In this document: in pieces, positions 24,078-33,870 of the stretch | Position numbering within the stretch: position 1 is the first letter of the stretch | Layout: the number at the start of each line of letters is the position of its first letter | NCBI GenBank assembly: GCA_001725415.1 | Contig: MEGH01000040.1 | Location: 1-64,000 of the forward strand | Direction: 5' to 3' | DNA length: 64,000 nucleotides | Source of the DNA: Pseudonocardia sp. SCN 73-27 | Lineage (GTDB): Bacteria; Actinomycetota; Actinomycetes; Mycobacteriales; Pseudonocardiaceae | Position numbers and translations under genes: made by a program | The notes under the pieces: generated by a model | The model's database searches: none | Seen by the model: only the letters and a program-made list of their open reading frames with translations | What the model was told of the DNA's origin: nothing

Positions 24078-26083
24078 TCAGAGGTTCACGACCCGGCTAC
24101 CCAGCCGGGTCGGCAGCAGCGCACGCAGTTGCGCCGCCTCCGCCGGCCGGACCGCGACGTGGACGTCGTCGCGGGTGCGCAGCAGCCGTTCGGCGACGCC
24201 GGCCCACGCCTCGGGCGAGCGACCGCGCAGCCGGACGTCGCCGGCCAGCGCATTGCCCTCGAGCGTCCAGCTGTCGGTGAGCGCGAAGAACCACTGGGCG
24301 GCCATCGTCGGGTCGACGGGGTAGCCGTCGGTGACGTCGAGGAACACCAGTACGCCGGGGACGTCGGGCACCCCTGCCGCCACGTACGTCGTGAGGTCCG
24401 CGGTGCTGGGCGGGCTCGCGATGAGCCGGTACTCGAGCTCGCGGCTCACGAGGCCGGCCGGTGCCGCCGTGGTGAGGCCCGCGGTCGGCCCCTGCGGGAT
24501 CGTCGCGAAGGTCCAGCCGAACATCTGTGTGGCCGAGGCGGCGACGGCGAGTGAGAGGACGGCGGCGGGTGCGAGCAGCCAGCGACGGCGGGTGACGCGT
24601 CGCCCGAAGTGGGCCAGCGGCACCGCGACGACGCACAGCGCGACGATCTCGACGGCCGTCATGAACTTGTATCCGTAGTAGGTGACGGCGCCGCTGGTGG
24701 CGAGCTGCATGGCGATCAGGACGACGCTGCACACGACGCCCGCGATCGGCACCGCGACGAGCGCGACCAGCCGTGGTCGTTCGGGCCGCCGCGTCGCCCA
24801 GCGCGCAACGATCGGAACGATGATCGACGCGGCGGCGGCCCCGATCGTGAGCCCGTAGTCGGGTTCGCTCGCCCCGCCCGCGAGGACGAGGGGATTCTCC
24901 GCGGCGACCGCGGAGAGGACGACGACGGTCCGCACCAGGCAGGCGGCGGCCGCAGCGAGGACGAGCAGGGAGAGCAGCAGCGGGACCGGCCGGCTGCGGA
25001 ACCGGCCGCGCCGCAGCGGGAGCAGCACCGCCAGTGCGGCGGGTGCGGCGAGCACCCCGAGCAGGGCCCAGCCCTGGGCGACGCCGACGACCGCGCCGGC
25101 GAGTGCCAGGAGGTGAAGGGGTGTGAAGACGCGGGCCATCGGGACGGCGACGAGCAGGACGGCGACGACCATCGCGCAGGCGAGCACGAAGTTGCCGAAA
25201 CCGTCGTAGAAGGCGAGCGCGCCGGGCCCGAGCAGGAACACGGCGGCGACGAGGGTGGCGAGCGGGAGCGCGACCAGCGGCCTGCGCCGCAGCACCGGGA
25301 GCGCGCCGAGGCCTGCGACCAGCAGCGCGGTGGCGGCGATGATCAGCAGCGCGACACCGCGGGTGTAGCTGAGCAGCTCTCCGCCGACCGAGGCGACATG
25401 CGGCCCGTCGACGATCTCGACGATCGCGGCGACCAGCGTGTGGAAACCCTGTGGATAGCTGGCGAACTGCCACGTCCGCCGCCCGTGGGCGGGGGCAGGG
25501 CGTCGACCGTGACGCCGGTCGAGCGGATCATGTGGAACATGCTGAAGTGCGCGGAGTTGTCCCAGCTCAGCATCAGCATGCCGAGGGACTGCGTCGGCGT
25601 CTTGACCTGCAGCCAGGGCGCCAGGACGACGCAGCCGAGACCTGCGGCGAGGGCCGGGTAGGCATCGACGATCCGGAACCGCGGCAGCAGCGCGCGGACC
25701 CGTCGGCCGCTGTCCTGACCCGCGGCCACCCAGGCGGCGAGGACCGCGGCGGTCGCGGCGAGGGCGACGGTCATCCGGCCGAGGCCGTCGAACCTCAGGT
25801 CGATCCACCAGAGGGCGGGCAGCCAGCCGACGAGCACGCAGCCGACCAGCAGTATGCGCCGGGAGAACTCGCGCGACGTCGGGATCAGCAGGACCAGGAC
25901 CATCGTGACGAGGAGGCCCGGCCCGCCGTTCAGCACCCCGGTGACTCGTCCGAGCAGCACGAGCCCACCTGCGGCCAGGCCGACGAGCGCGCCACGGACC
26001 CAGCGACGCCGGCGCGGCCGATTCCTCTCCGGCACCAGGACGCCAGGCCCGACGTCCACGCCCGCCCCGGTTACCGTCGCCAC
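24078..26083 (-). pseudogene. Frameshifted polytopic membrane glycosyltransferase-like gene
   Basis: Two frames together encode one protein of about 668 residues. The first, from GTG 26083, runs through eight or more helices and SWDNSAHFSMFHMIRSTG to VTVDALPPP. The sense then moves to another frame that continues WQFASYPQGFHTLVAAIVEI and further helices to the stop at 24078. The switch lies at 25470-25495 in a C-rich run on the coding strand. One added base there restores DALPPPHGRRTWQF and a continuous gene. It may be a sequencing error or a true mutation. Helix pattern and the WD...YP...H layout resemble the DUF6541/Rv3779-like GT-C group. It occupies the position of aftA after dprE2, but it is in reverse orientation and does not look like AftA. 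Confidence 0.7.
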
Positions 26084-26184
26084 GGCGGGAGCTCCATCCG
26101 ATCAGGACCCACGAGGTCCCCACCCGGACCCCGACTCCATGCTATTGGTGCCGGGGGTTGCCGGTGTGAGATTGCAGGAGCGTG

Positions 26185-26838
26185 TCACCAGCCGTCGACG
26201 TGGAGGACCGACTCGAGCGGTTCGCGGCGGGCGGGCTTGAAATCGGTTCCTTTCGTCCAGGCGACGGGCAGCAGGACGCCCTGGCGGACGTTCGGCGGGA
26301 TGCCCAGGACCTCGGCGACCTCCTTCTCGTAGGTGAGGTGCAGCGTCGTCCAGGCGCTGCCGAGGCCGCGGGCGCGCAGGGCCAGCTGCAGGTTCCAGGC
26401 TGCGGGCAGCAGTGATCCCCAGAGACCGGCCTGGTTGCTCGCGGGGAGGTCCGCCCCGGCTCGGATCGCGCCGATGACCAGCACAGGGACCTCGGCCATG
26501 TGGTCGGCGAGGTAGTCGGCGCTGGTACCGACGCGGGCCTGCTGGGCCTGGCGCTGCGCGCTGTGCGAGGGGTCGTCGGAGCCGGCGTAGGTGGGGCTGT
26601 CGCGGTAGGCCCGGTAGGAGCGCGCGTACAGGTCCGCGACGGACTTCCGCAGTCCCGGGTCGGTGACGACGATCCAGTGCCAGCCCTGCTTGTTGCTGCC
26701 GGTAGGCGCCTGCAGCGCCACCTCCAGGCATTCCTTGACGACGTCCAGCGGCACGGGCCGTTCGAGGTCGAGCCGCTTGCGCACCGAGCGGGTCGTGGTG
26801 AGGAGCTGGTCGGGGTCGAGCGGGAGCAGTTCCGTCAT
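26185..26838 (-). CDS. Nitroreductase-family FMN oxidoreductase
   Basis: This 217-residue protein has the nitroreductase pattern. TTTRSVRKRLDL supplies the FMN-phosphate arginines; ALQAPTGSNKQGWHWIVV, GLWGSLLPAAWNLQLALRARGLGSAWTT and VLLPVAWTKGTDF follow. It is a dimeric flavin enzyme that uses NAD(P)H to reduce nitro or quinone compounds; the physiological substrate is unknown. The ATG at 26838 follows ATCGGGGGC and is preferred to one four codons earlier. Confidence 0.9.
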   Translation of the reverse strand: MTELLPLDPDQLLTTTRSVRKRLDLERPVPLDVVKECLEVALQAPTGSNKQGWHWIVVTDPGLRKSVADLYARSYRAYRDSPTYAGSDDPSHSAQRQAQQARVGTSADYLADHMAEVPVLVIGAIRAGADLPASNQAGLWGSLLPAAWNLQLALRARGLGSAWTTLHLTYEKEVAEVLGIPPNVRQGVLLPVAWTKGTDFKPARREPLESVLHVDGW

Positions 26839-26846
26839 GCCCCCGA

Positions 26847-27503
26847 TCATCGCCCCGCGAACTCCAGGACGAACACCGAGGACTCGCCGTTCCCGGCAGG
26901 CAGGTACAGCCGCCCGGAGGCGTACTGAATCGCCGACGACACCGCGCGGAACTCCAGACCTGCGGGAACGCGGCCGTACGGCGGGCGGCTGAGGCCGTCG
27001 GTCCCCTCGTGCTCGACGCGCAGCCCGCCCTTGGTGAGGAGCTCGGTCCAGGCGGCGTGGTCACGATCACCGGGGGCGCGGCGCTGCTCGCGCAGGGCGG
27101 CGCCTCGGCCGCCGGCGTCGGGCACCTGAAGCAGGACGCGTCCGTCGGAGCGCAGCACCCGCCGCCACACGCCGACCGCGGCGAGGACGGCGGAGTCGTC
27201 GAGGGTGCCCATGTCGTCGACGGCGACGATGCCGTGGAAGGCATCGTCGGCGAGGTCGGCGGGATCGGTGACGACGGGGCAGCCGGGGGCCTCCTCGCGG
27301 GCGAGGCCGGCCACGGAGTCGTCGGGGGTGAACCCGGTGGCGGGCCCGTGCTGTGCGAGCCGCCGGAGCCTGCGCCCGCCGGCGCAGCGGAAGTCGAGGT
27401 ACGGCCCGGCGCCGAGGTAGCGGCGCACGAGCTTGAGATGCCAGGCCAGTTCGGGGTCCTCGGACTGGACGGGCAGGTCGGGGGCGGGGGCGTCGTCGGT
27501 CAT
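26847..27503 (-). CDS. SAM-dependent methyltransferase-like protein
   Basis: This 218-residue protein looks like a class I methyltransferase. YLDFRCAGGRRLRRLAQHGPA stands where the glycine-rich SAM loop would be. VDDMGTLDDSAVLAAVGVWRRVLRSDGRVLLQVPD matches the motif II-III region, where a leader reduces the product to a strand. The SAM loop is poorly conserved, so activity is uncertain. Start ATG 27503; another in-frame ATG lies 12 bp upstream. It is in a leftward series with the nitroreductase and the frameshifted gene. Confidence 0.68.
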   Translation of the reverse strand: MTDDAPAPDLPVQSEDPELAWHLKLVRRYLGAGPYLDFRCAGGRRLRRLAQHGPATGFTPDDSVAGLAREEAPGCPVVTDPADLADDAFHGIVAVDDMGTLDDSAVLAAVGVWRRVLRSDGRVLLQVPDAGGRGAALREQRRAPGDRDHAAWTELLTKGGLRVEHEGTDGLSRPPYGRVPAGLEFRAVSSAIQYASGRLYLPAGNGESSVFVLEFAGR

Positions 27504-27549
27504 GGTTGCGCCCATCATCCCCGCGGGTGGGCGCCTCACGGAACCTGCC

Positions 27550-28941
27550 TCAGGACAGGGCGGCGCGCGGGTCGCGGCGGGCGTGCCGCGCCGTCCCGGA
27601 CGGGACGAGGGCGGTTCGGCCGACGGTGCCCGCGGCGTGCCGGGGGGTGCGCTGCTGCGGCGGGCCGTAGGACACGGTCCGGGCCACGGGGACGGCGCCG
27701 AGCAGCGGCCCGCGGCCGCGCGACGGACCGCTGCTCGCCGGCCGTACCTGTGGTGTCTTCTGCCGCGGTTCGACCGCGGGACGCTCGTGCAGGAACGACG
27801 GCATGTGCGTGCGCATGACGCGGCTGCCCGGTGCCTCGACGAAGCGGTGGAGCAGGACGGCGGCGGGGAACGTCGCCAGCAGGACGAGCCCGCCGATGAC
27901 GTGCGCGGTGACGGTCGGCCCGACGAGCACCGGGAAATGAGCCATGGCCAGCCAGTACACCTCGAAGATCGGGATGTGGACGAGGTAGAGGCTGTAGGAG
28001 GCGCGGCCGCCGTAGCAGAACGCGCGCGTCGACAGCAGGCGTGCGAGCCCGCCGTCGGCGATCGAGAGGGCTCCGACCAGGACCGGGAACAGCAGGATGA
28101 CGGCGCCGCCGCGGCCCTCACCGGCGAGCTCGCCGGCGCACAGCCCGACGACGATGAGCACGGCCGTCGCGTCGGCGATCCGGGACGCGACCCGGCCGCC
28201 ACGGGCGGTGACGCGGATGCGCCGGACCACGAGGAACACGAGGACCCCGGCGCCGAACCCGCACAGGATGCGGACGAGCCAGCTCCACGGGAAGTACGGG
28301 CTCCCGGTCACCAGGTAGGACACGGCGATGGGCGCCATGAGCAGCAGCGCGCCGATCGCGAGCAACGGGCGCGGCAGCCGCCGCACCCGGTACAGCACGA
28401 CCGCGGCGACGGGGAACAGCAGGTAGGCGAGCCATTCGGCGCTGATCGACCAGGTGGGGCCGACCCAGGACGCGCCGTCGAAGTACGGCTTGTCCCACAG
28501 CTGGACGAGCAGCAGCTGACGGACGAACGCGCCGACGGTGACGTCGGGCTGCTCGGCCTGGAACACGACGGGCCCGCCGCCGCCGACGGCATGCCGGGCG
28601 ACGACCCACGCGCCGAACAGGACCAGCACGACGACGTAGGCCGGCCACAGCCGCGCGGTGCGGGCCCAGACGAAGCGGCCGGCGGCGCGGGCGCGCAGCC
28701 GCGGGCCGAGGACGTCGAGGTAGGTGTAGGCGATCACGAAGCCGCTGAGTACGAAGAACATGTCGACGCCCAGGGCGCCCGCGGTGAGGACCGGGCCGGT
28801 CGCGGCGACGACGTCGGCGACGCCACCGAGCGCGGTGAAGTGGAAGTGGAACACGACGACCCAGACCGCTGCGACGATCCGCAGTCCGGTGAGCGCCCGC
28901 ACCTCGGGCTGTCGGGTCTCGCGCGGCGCGGTGGTCGTCAC
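27550..28941 (-). CDS. Acyltransferase-3 family membrane protein
   Basis: This 463-residue protein has about ten membrane helices. RALTGLRIVAAVWVVVFHFHF opens the family and contains its conserved histidine; FFVLSGFVIAYTY and SWVGPTWSISAEWLAYLLFP are the other signatures. Members transfer acetyl, succinyl or other acyl groups from the cytosol to extracytoplasmic sugars. The C terminus is a basic, disordered tail of about 95 residues. Being next to emb, it may acylate arabinan, a modification known in mycobacterial walls (succinyl), but this is inference. GTG 28941 is the likely start. Confidence 0.85.
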   Translation of the reverse strand: MTTTAPRETRQPEVRALTGLRIVAAVWVVVFHFHFTALGGVADVVAATGPVLTAGALGVDMFFVLSGFVIAYTYLDVLGPRLRARAAGRFVWARTARLWPAYVVVLVLFGAWVVARHAVGGGGPVVFQAEQPDVTVGAFVRQLLLVQLWDKPYFDGASWVGPTWSISAEWLAYLLFPVAAVVLYRVRRLPRPLLAIGALLLMAPIAVSYLVTGSPYFPWSWLVRILCGFGAGVLVFLVVRRIRVTARGGRVASRIADATAVLIVVGLCAGELAGEGRGGAVILLFPVLVGALSIADGGLARLLSTRAFCYGGRASYSLYLVHIPIFEVYWLAMAHFPVLVGPTVTAHVIGGLVLLATFPAAVLLHRFVEAPGSRVMRTHMPSFLHERPAVEPRQKTPQVRPASSGPSRGRGPLLGAVPVARTVSYGPPQQRTPRHAAGTVGRTALVPSGTARHARRDPRAALS

Positions 28942-29158
28942 ACCCGACTGAACGAGCAACCGGATTACCCGTAACGGGCGTCCCCCGAGAGCGCCCGAAC
29001 AGCCCAACCGACTACTCACTGTCGGTGAGCATCACCGATGTAACCCGGGTGATCGTCACGGTCCGTCACTCATCTCAGGGCACGTGTACGGAAAGTGATC
29101 GGCCGCGCCACCGGCCGCGTCGGCCTGACCCGGCACCCGTCGGCGCTAGCCTGAGGCT

Positions 29159-32152
29159 GTGCTCTCACCGGCCCACGCCCCCGAGGCCGACGGGACCACA
29201 TCGGACCCGGGAACACCGGGCGGGCCCCGCCGCATCGGCCCTGCGCACTGGGCCCTCCTCCTCGGCCTCCTCACGGTCCTGTGCGCCGTCGCGTTCCCCC
29301 TCGCGCCGGTCACGCAGCTGCAGGCCACGTACGCATGGGACGCCGCCGACGGTCCCGCCGCCATCCCCCTCATGCCCTACCAGCCGACGTCTGCGCAGGT
29401 CACGGTCGGCTGCGAGGCGGTCCGCAGCGCCGCGCCGGGCACCACGCTGCTGCGGACGGTCCCGGCCCGCACCGACCCGGGCGCCGAACCACTCGCCGGC
29501 CTCGAGCTGACCGCCGGCCCCGGTCTGACCGTGCGGTCGGCGGGGGCGGACGTCGGCACCGTCGACGTGCCCGCGGGCGACTGCACCGTCACCGTCACCT
29601 CCGATGTCTCCACGACCCGGGTGCTCGTCGACGGCCGGCCGGTCCTGACCGCCGCGGGCGACCTCCGGCCCGCTGTGGCGGGAGCGTTCGCCGACGTCGA
29701 CGTCGGACAGTCGTTCGGCCTGGTGGCCGACACCCGGTGGGAGACGACGATCTCCCCGCTCAAGGCCGCGATCGGCGTCGTCTGCCTGGCGGCGCTGCTC
29801 GGCACGCTCGTCGCGCTGGGCCGCTGCGACCGCGCCGCCCGGCCCCGGGTACGGCTGGTCGCCGAACCCGGGCGGCCGAGGGTCGTCGACGCGGCCGTGA
29901 CCGTCGTGCTGCTCGGCTGGTGGTGGATCGGGCCCGTCACCGTCGACGACGGCTACATCGCCGGGATCGTCCGTGCCCGGGGAGCCGACGGGTTCATCGG
30001 CAACGGCTACCGCTGGCTCAACGCCCCCGAGGCGCCGTTCAGCTGGTTCTACGAGCTGTACGCGCCGTGGTCGGACGTGTCGGCGTCCACGCTGTGGATG
30101 CGGCTGCCGTCGACGCTGCTGGGCCTGGGCTGCTGGCTGCTGCTGTCACGGGCCGTGCTGCCCCGGCTGGGCGTCGCGTTCCGGCTGCGCGGCGTGCCGT
30201 GGATCGCGGCCGCGGCCTTCGCGTCGTGGTGGCTGCCGTTCGACCTGGGGATGCGGCCGGAGCCGTGGGTCGCCGTAGGCACCCTGGCGGTGCTCGTCGC
30301 GGTCGAGCGGGCGGTCGCCCGGCGGGCCGTGCTGCCGCTCGCCGTCGCGCTGCTGCTCGCGGGCGTGACGACGGCCGTCACCCCCGGCGGGCTCATCGCG
30401 TTCGCGCCGATCGTGGCCGCGGTGCTGCCGCTGGTGCGGCTGCTGCGCGCGCGTCGTGACCTGCACGTGCTGCCGCTGGTCGCCGGGCTGCTCGGGGCCG
30501 CCGCCGCGCCGGTGCTGCTGATGTTCTCCGACCAGAGCCTCGCCGCCGTGCTCGAGTCGGTGCGGGTGCGGCGCGAGATCGGCGGCGGCGTCCCGTGGTC
30601 GCAGGAGTACGAGCGCTACGCGCTGCTGCTGAACGCCGACGACTTCCAGGGCGCCCTCGGCAAGCGCGCCCCCGTCCTGCTGACGCTGGTCGCCGTGGCC
30701 GGCGCGGTGTGGTCGGTGGCCGGCCGCGACCGGGCCGGGCTCGCCGCGGGCCCGGTGCGCAGGCTCGTCGTGGCGTTCGTGCTCAGCGTCGTGTGCCTGA
30801 CAGCGACTCCGACGAAGTGGACCCAGCAGTTCGGGGTGCTCGCCGGGCTCGGCGCCGCGGTGCTGACGGTGGCCGTCGTCGGCTGGACGACGTCGGCGCT
30901 ACGGGTGCGCACCCGGGGCCGGTCGCTGCTCCCGGTGCTCGCCGGGACCGCCGCGCTCACCGCGGCGGGCTCGCTCGTGCTGGCCGGTCGTGACCTGTGG
31001 CCCTACGTCTCCGGCTGGTACCCGACCGAATGGGGCCTGCACCCGCCCGGCCTGGCGGGCCGGGCGCTGTCGTCGTTGTGGCTGGTCCTCGGGGTGCTGG
31101 CGATCGTCGTCGTCGGCGGGATCGCCGTGTGGCGGGCCGCTTCCCCGTCGGGGACGGCGGTGACGCGCGCCGCCGCGCCCCGCCGCTTCCCCGCGCCCGG
31201 CTGGGTCGCGCTCGGGCTGGCCGTCGCGGTGCTGCTCGTGCAGGTCGCGGGCTTCGCCCGGTCCGCCGCCGAACACCCCGGCGCCTACACCCTGGCGGGC
31301 GACGCCGCCGCCACGCTCGCCGGCGACCCGTGCGGGCTGCAGTCGCACCTGCTCGTCGAGACCGACCCCGGCGCCGGCCAGCTGCCCTCGGTCGGGCCGC
31401 TCACCACGACCGCCCCCACCGCCGCCGCCGACGTCGGTGGGCGGCTCGTGCCCGGCATCGCCGTCGCCGGCGGCGGCGTCACCCCCTGGTTCGCCCTCGA
31501 CCCGGCCCAGCGCTCCGGCGACCTCCCCGTCGTCACCACCCTCAGCGGCATCCCCGGCGACACGACGCTCGTCGCCGAGTTCGCCGCAGGCCCCGGCCAG
31601 CCCCCGCTCGCCCGCCAGGACGTCACCACCGACGCCGCCCGCCCCGCCGACGTCCGCCTCGTCGCCCCGGCGGGCTCCGCGGTCGTGCGGCTCGTCGTCG
31701 AGTCCGGCGACGGGTCCGGGGGCACCGAGGTCGCCTCGCTCCCCCGCGTCCCCCGCCTGACCCCGATGACGACGCTGCTGCCCCGCGGCACGTCGGCGAT
31801 CCTCGACTGGCCCGTCGCCTTCACCTTCGGCTGCCTGCAGCCCGCGCCGTTGCGTGACGGCTCCGCCGGCCTGCCCGAGTGGCGTGTCGCACCCCCCGGC
31901 ACCGACCCGTCGGCCGGGATCACCTACTCGCCCACCTTCGGCGGGCCGTTCGCCGCGCCCCGCCTGCTGGTCGCCGAGGAACGCCTCCCCGTCTACCTCG
32001 CCGGCGATCCCGTCTCCGAACCCGTCCGGCTCTACCGATGGGTTGCGGCACAGGACTTCACGACACTCGCACCGGTGGTCACCGACCGTGATGCCTGGGG
32101 ATGGGAATCCGACGGCAGGGTCCGGGCGAGCTCGGCGCGAACGACAGGCTGA
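29159..32152 (+). CDS. emb: Arabinosyltransferase EmbC/A/B-type (single Emb)
   Basis: This 997-residue protein has the Emb layout. An N-terminal helix and a periplasmic jelly-roll domain (about residues 50-220) are followed by about a dozen helices and a C-terminal carbohydrate-binding domain ending near PVVTDRDAWGWESDG. The catalytic loop reads TVDDGYIAGIVRA with D263-D264; APFSWFYELYAPWS, LWMRLPSTLLG and GMRPEPWVAV follow as in EmbB. It uses decaprenylphosphoryl-arabinose outside the cell to extend arabinan. Aligned with M. tuberculosis EmbB, I270 stands at the Met306 position, where isoleucine gives ethambutol resistance. Only this intact emb is seen. Confidence 0.93.
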   Translation: MLSPAHAPEADGTTSDPGTPGGPRRIGPAHWALLLGLLTVLCAVAFPLAPVTQLQATYAWDAADGPAAIPLMPYQPTSAQVTVGCEAVRSAAPGTTLLRTVPARTDPGAEPLAGLELTAGPGLTVRSAGADVGTVDVPAGDCTVTVTSDVSTTRVLVDGRPVLTAAGDLRPAVAGAFADVDVGQSFGLVADTRWETTISPLKAAIGVVCLAALLGTLVALGRCDRAARPRVRLVAEPGRPRVVDAAVTVVLLGWWWIGPVTVDDGYIAGIVRARGADGFIGNGYRWLNAPEAPFSWFYELYAPWSDVSASTLWMRLPSTLLGLGCWLLLSRAVLPRLGVAFRLRGVPWIAAAAFASWWLPFDLGMRPEPWVAVGTLAVLVAVERAVARRAVLPLAVALLLAGVTTAVTPGGLIAFAPIVAAVLPLVRLLRARRDLHVLPLVAGLLGAAAAPVLLMFSDQSLAAVLESVRVRREIGGGVPWSQEYERYALLLNADDFQGALGKRAPVLLTLVAVAGAVWSVAGRDRAGLAAGPVRRLVVAFVLSVVCLTATPTKWTQQFGVLAGLGAAVLTVAVVGWTTSALRVRTRGRSLLPVLAGTAALTAAGSLVLAGRDLWPYVSGWYPTEWGLHPPGLAGRALSSLWLVLGVLAIVVVGGIAVWRAASPSGTAVTRAAAPRRFPAPGWVALGLAVAVLLVQVAGFARSAAEHPGAYTLAGDAAATLAGDPCGLQSHLLVETDPGAGQLPSVGPLTTTAPTAAADVGGRLVPGIAVAGGGVTPWFALDPAQRSGDLPVVTTLSGIPGDTTLVAEFAAGPGQPPLARQDVTTDAARPADVRLVAPAGSAVVRLVVESGDGSGGTEVASLPRVPRLTPMTTLLPRGTSAILDWPVAFTFGCLQPAPLRDGSAGLPEWRVAPPGTDPSAGITYSPTFGGPFAAPRLLVAEERLPVYLAGDPVSEPVRLYRWVAAQDFTTLAPVVTDRDAWGWESDGRVRASSARTTG

Positions 32153-32157
32153 TCCTC

Positions 32158-33759
32158 CTACCGGTCGAGCCAGGTGGTGGCGTAGAACATGTCGCGTGTG
32201 AGGTAGCGGTCCATGCCGCGCACGTCGTTGCGCGTGATCGTCGACAGGTAGCTGCGGCTGAACCACATGTGCGAGACGTCCTTCGCCGCGAGCAGCTCGA
32301 CCTCCTGATAGGCGCGGTTGCGGGAGGCCTCGTCGGTGGTGCTCTCGGCGAGGTCGAGCAGCTCGTCGACCTTCGGGTTGGCGTAGTTGCCGTAGTTGGT
32401 GGTGCCGTCGCTGCGCAGCAACGTCTGCACCGAGGGGTACGGGTTCTCGAAGGTCGTGAGCCACTGGGCCAGCTGGAAGTCACGGCTCTGCCCGACGGCC
32501 GAGGAGAACTGGGCCAGGTCGTAGAACTGCAGCTTCATGTCGACCCCGACCGCGGCCAGCTGGGCCTGCAGGAACTCGGCGAACTGCACCCGGTTCTGGG
32601 TGGTGACGAACAGGAAGCCGGGATCGCCGCCGCCCGCCCGGTAGTCGTCGACCAGCGCCCGCGCACGGGCCTGGTCGAAGGTGGGCCAGGCGGCCTCGGC
32701 ACCGGGGTCGGAGTACGCCGCGCCAGGGGTGAACATCGTGACCGCCTTGGCGAGGCTCCCCCGGTACTCCGCGAGCGCCAGCGCGTTCATGTCTATCGCG
32801 CGGACGAACGCCTCACGCATGCGCGGGTCGTCGAACGGGGCGCGGGTGTGGTTGAAGTAGAGGAACTCGCCGCCGTTGGCGGCGCCGTAGTAGACGCGCA
32901 GGTTCGGGTTCTCCGCGCCGCGCACGAGCTCCTGGTTGTAGGCACCGAAGGAGACGTCGACGTCGCCGTTCTCGACGGACGCGAAGCGCGACTCGGTGTC
33001 GGTCAGCGGGCGGAACTCCATGCGGTCGAGGTGGGGCAGGCCCGGCTGCCAGTAGTCGGCGTTGCGCTCCACCACCACGCGGCTGCCGGGCTGCCATTCC
33101 ACGAACCGGAACGGCCCGGCGCCGACCGGGCGGCGCGCGACGTCGGCTCCGGGACGGGCCAGCTCCGTCGGGGAGATGATCATGCCGAGGCTGCCGGTGT
33201 TGAGCGGCTGGGCGAAGGCGACCGGGAAGTCGCCGAGCGGCCTGGAGAGGGTGAACTCGACGGTGCGCGGGTCGACCGCGCGCATCGCCGCGATCAGGCG
33301 GGCGAACCGGTTCGCCGGTGACGACCTGGTGTCGATGTGGCGCTGGACGTTGGCCACGACCGCTGACGCGTCGAGCGGTGTGCCGTCGTGGAACCGGACA
33401 CCGTCGCGGAGCCGGAGGGTCCAGGTCACGCCGCCGTCCGTACTGGTCAGACCCTCGGCGAGGTAGGGCACGACCTCGCCGCGGTCGTTGAAGCGCATCA
33501 GCGAGTCGTAGATCGCGGTGGCGACGGCGTTCGAGTTCTGGACGGTCGGGTCGAAGCTGACCACGTCGCGGTCCATCGCCAGCACCAGCGAGCCGCCGTC
33601 CTTCGGCGTTCCCTCCGAGCCCGCTGCCGCGCCGTAGGGGTCGCGCGGCGCCACCGGCGACGACGAGCCCGACCCCACGGTCTGGCCGCAGGCCGCGAGC
33701 GCGGCGACGAGGAGCAACGCGATCGCTGCTCTCCTGAACGGAACGCGCACGGGCCGCAT
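32158..33759 (-). CDS. Peptide/nickel-type ABC transporter substrate-binding lipoprotein
   Basis: This 533-residue protein begins with a lipoprotein signal whose lipobox is LAAC, with C24 as the lipidated residue. The mature part is an SBP family 5 protein. It has SLVLAMDRDVVSFDPTVQNS, TWTLRLRDGVRFHDGTPLDA, GAGPFRFVEWQPG and FLYFNHTRAPFDDPRMREAF. Such proteins bind oligopeptides or other large ligands outside the membrane. No permease or ATPase gene is next to it, so it must use a transporter coded elsewhere or act alone. It is convergent with emb and divergent from the CoA-transferase gene. Confidence 0.92.
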   Translation of the reverse strand: MRPVRVPFRRAAIALLLVAALAACGQTVGSGSSSPVAPRDPYGAAAGSEGTPKDGGSLVLAMDRDVVSFDPTVQNSNAVATAIYDSLMRFNDRGEVVPYLAEGLTSTDGGVTWTLRLRDGVRFHDGTPLDASAVVANVQRHIDTRSSPANRFARLIAAMRAVDPRTVEFTLSRPLGDFPVAFAQPLNTGSLGMIISPTELARPGADVARRPVGAGPFRFVEWQPGSRVVVERNADYWQPGLPHLDRMEFRPLTDTESRFASVENGDVDVSFGAYNQELVRGAENPNLRVYYGAANGGEFLYFNHTRAPFDDPRMREAFVRAIDMNALALAEYRGSLAKAVTMFTPGAAYSDPGAEAAWPTFDQARARALVDDYRAGGGDPGFLFVTTQNRVQFAEFLQAQLAAVGVDMKLQFYDLAQFSSAVGQSRDFQLAQWLTTFENPYPSVQTLLRSDGTTNYGNYANPKVDELLDLAESTTDEASRNRAYQEVELLAAKDVSHMWFSRSYLSTITRNDVRGMDRYLTRDMFYATTWLDR

Positions 33760-33814
33760 GGATCACCTCGATGTGGTCGACGGCTGTTGACCGGAACCTT
33801 AGGTTTGATTGACC

Positions 33815-33840
33815 ATCTGGGCAACCAGATTGTTAACAAT
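33815..33840. promoter_or_regulatory. Two adjoining palindromes between SBP and CoA-transferase genes
   Basis: ATCTGG-GCAA-CCAGAT (33815-33830) and ATTGTTAACAAT (33829-33840), both perfect, overlap by two bases in an AT-rich patch of an otherwise GC-rich gap. They lie 31 bp before the CoA-transferase ATG. They look like operators of a GntR/FadR- or TetR-type regulator; no such regulator gene is in the neighbourhood. Confidence 0.55.
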
Positions 33841-33870
33841 GTTGCGGACACCGGATCGACAGGAGAGCCC

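Noticed and set aside
24078-26083. Calling this gene aftA because it follows dprE2
   Set aside because: It lies in reverse orientation, and its conserved WD/YP/H pattern fits the DUF6541-like group rather than AftA as I know it.
26084-26123. Upstream extension of the second frame of the frameshifted gene
   Set aside because: That frame is arginine/proline-rich upstream of 25500 and has no helix pattern there; the real N terminus is in the other frame.
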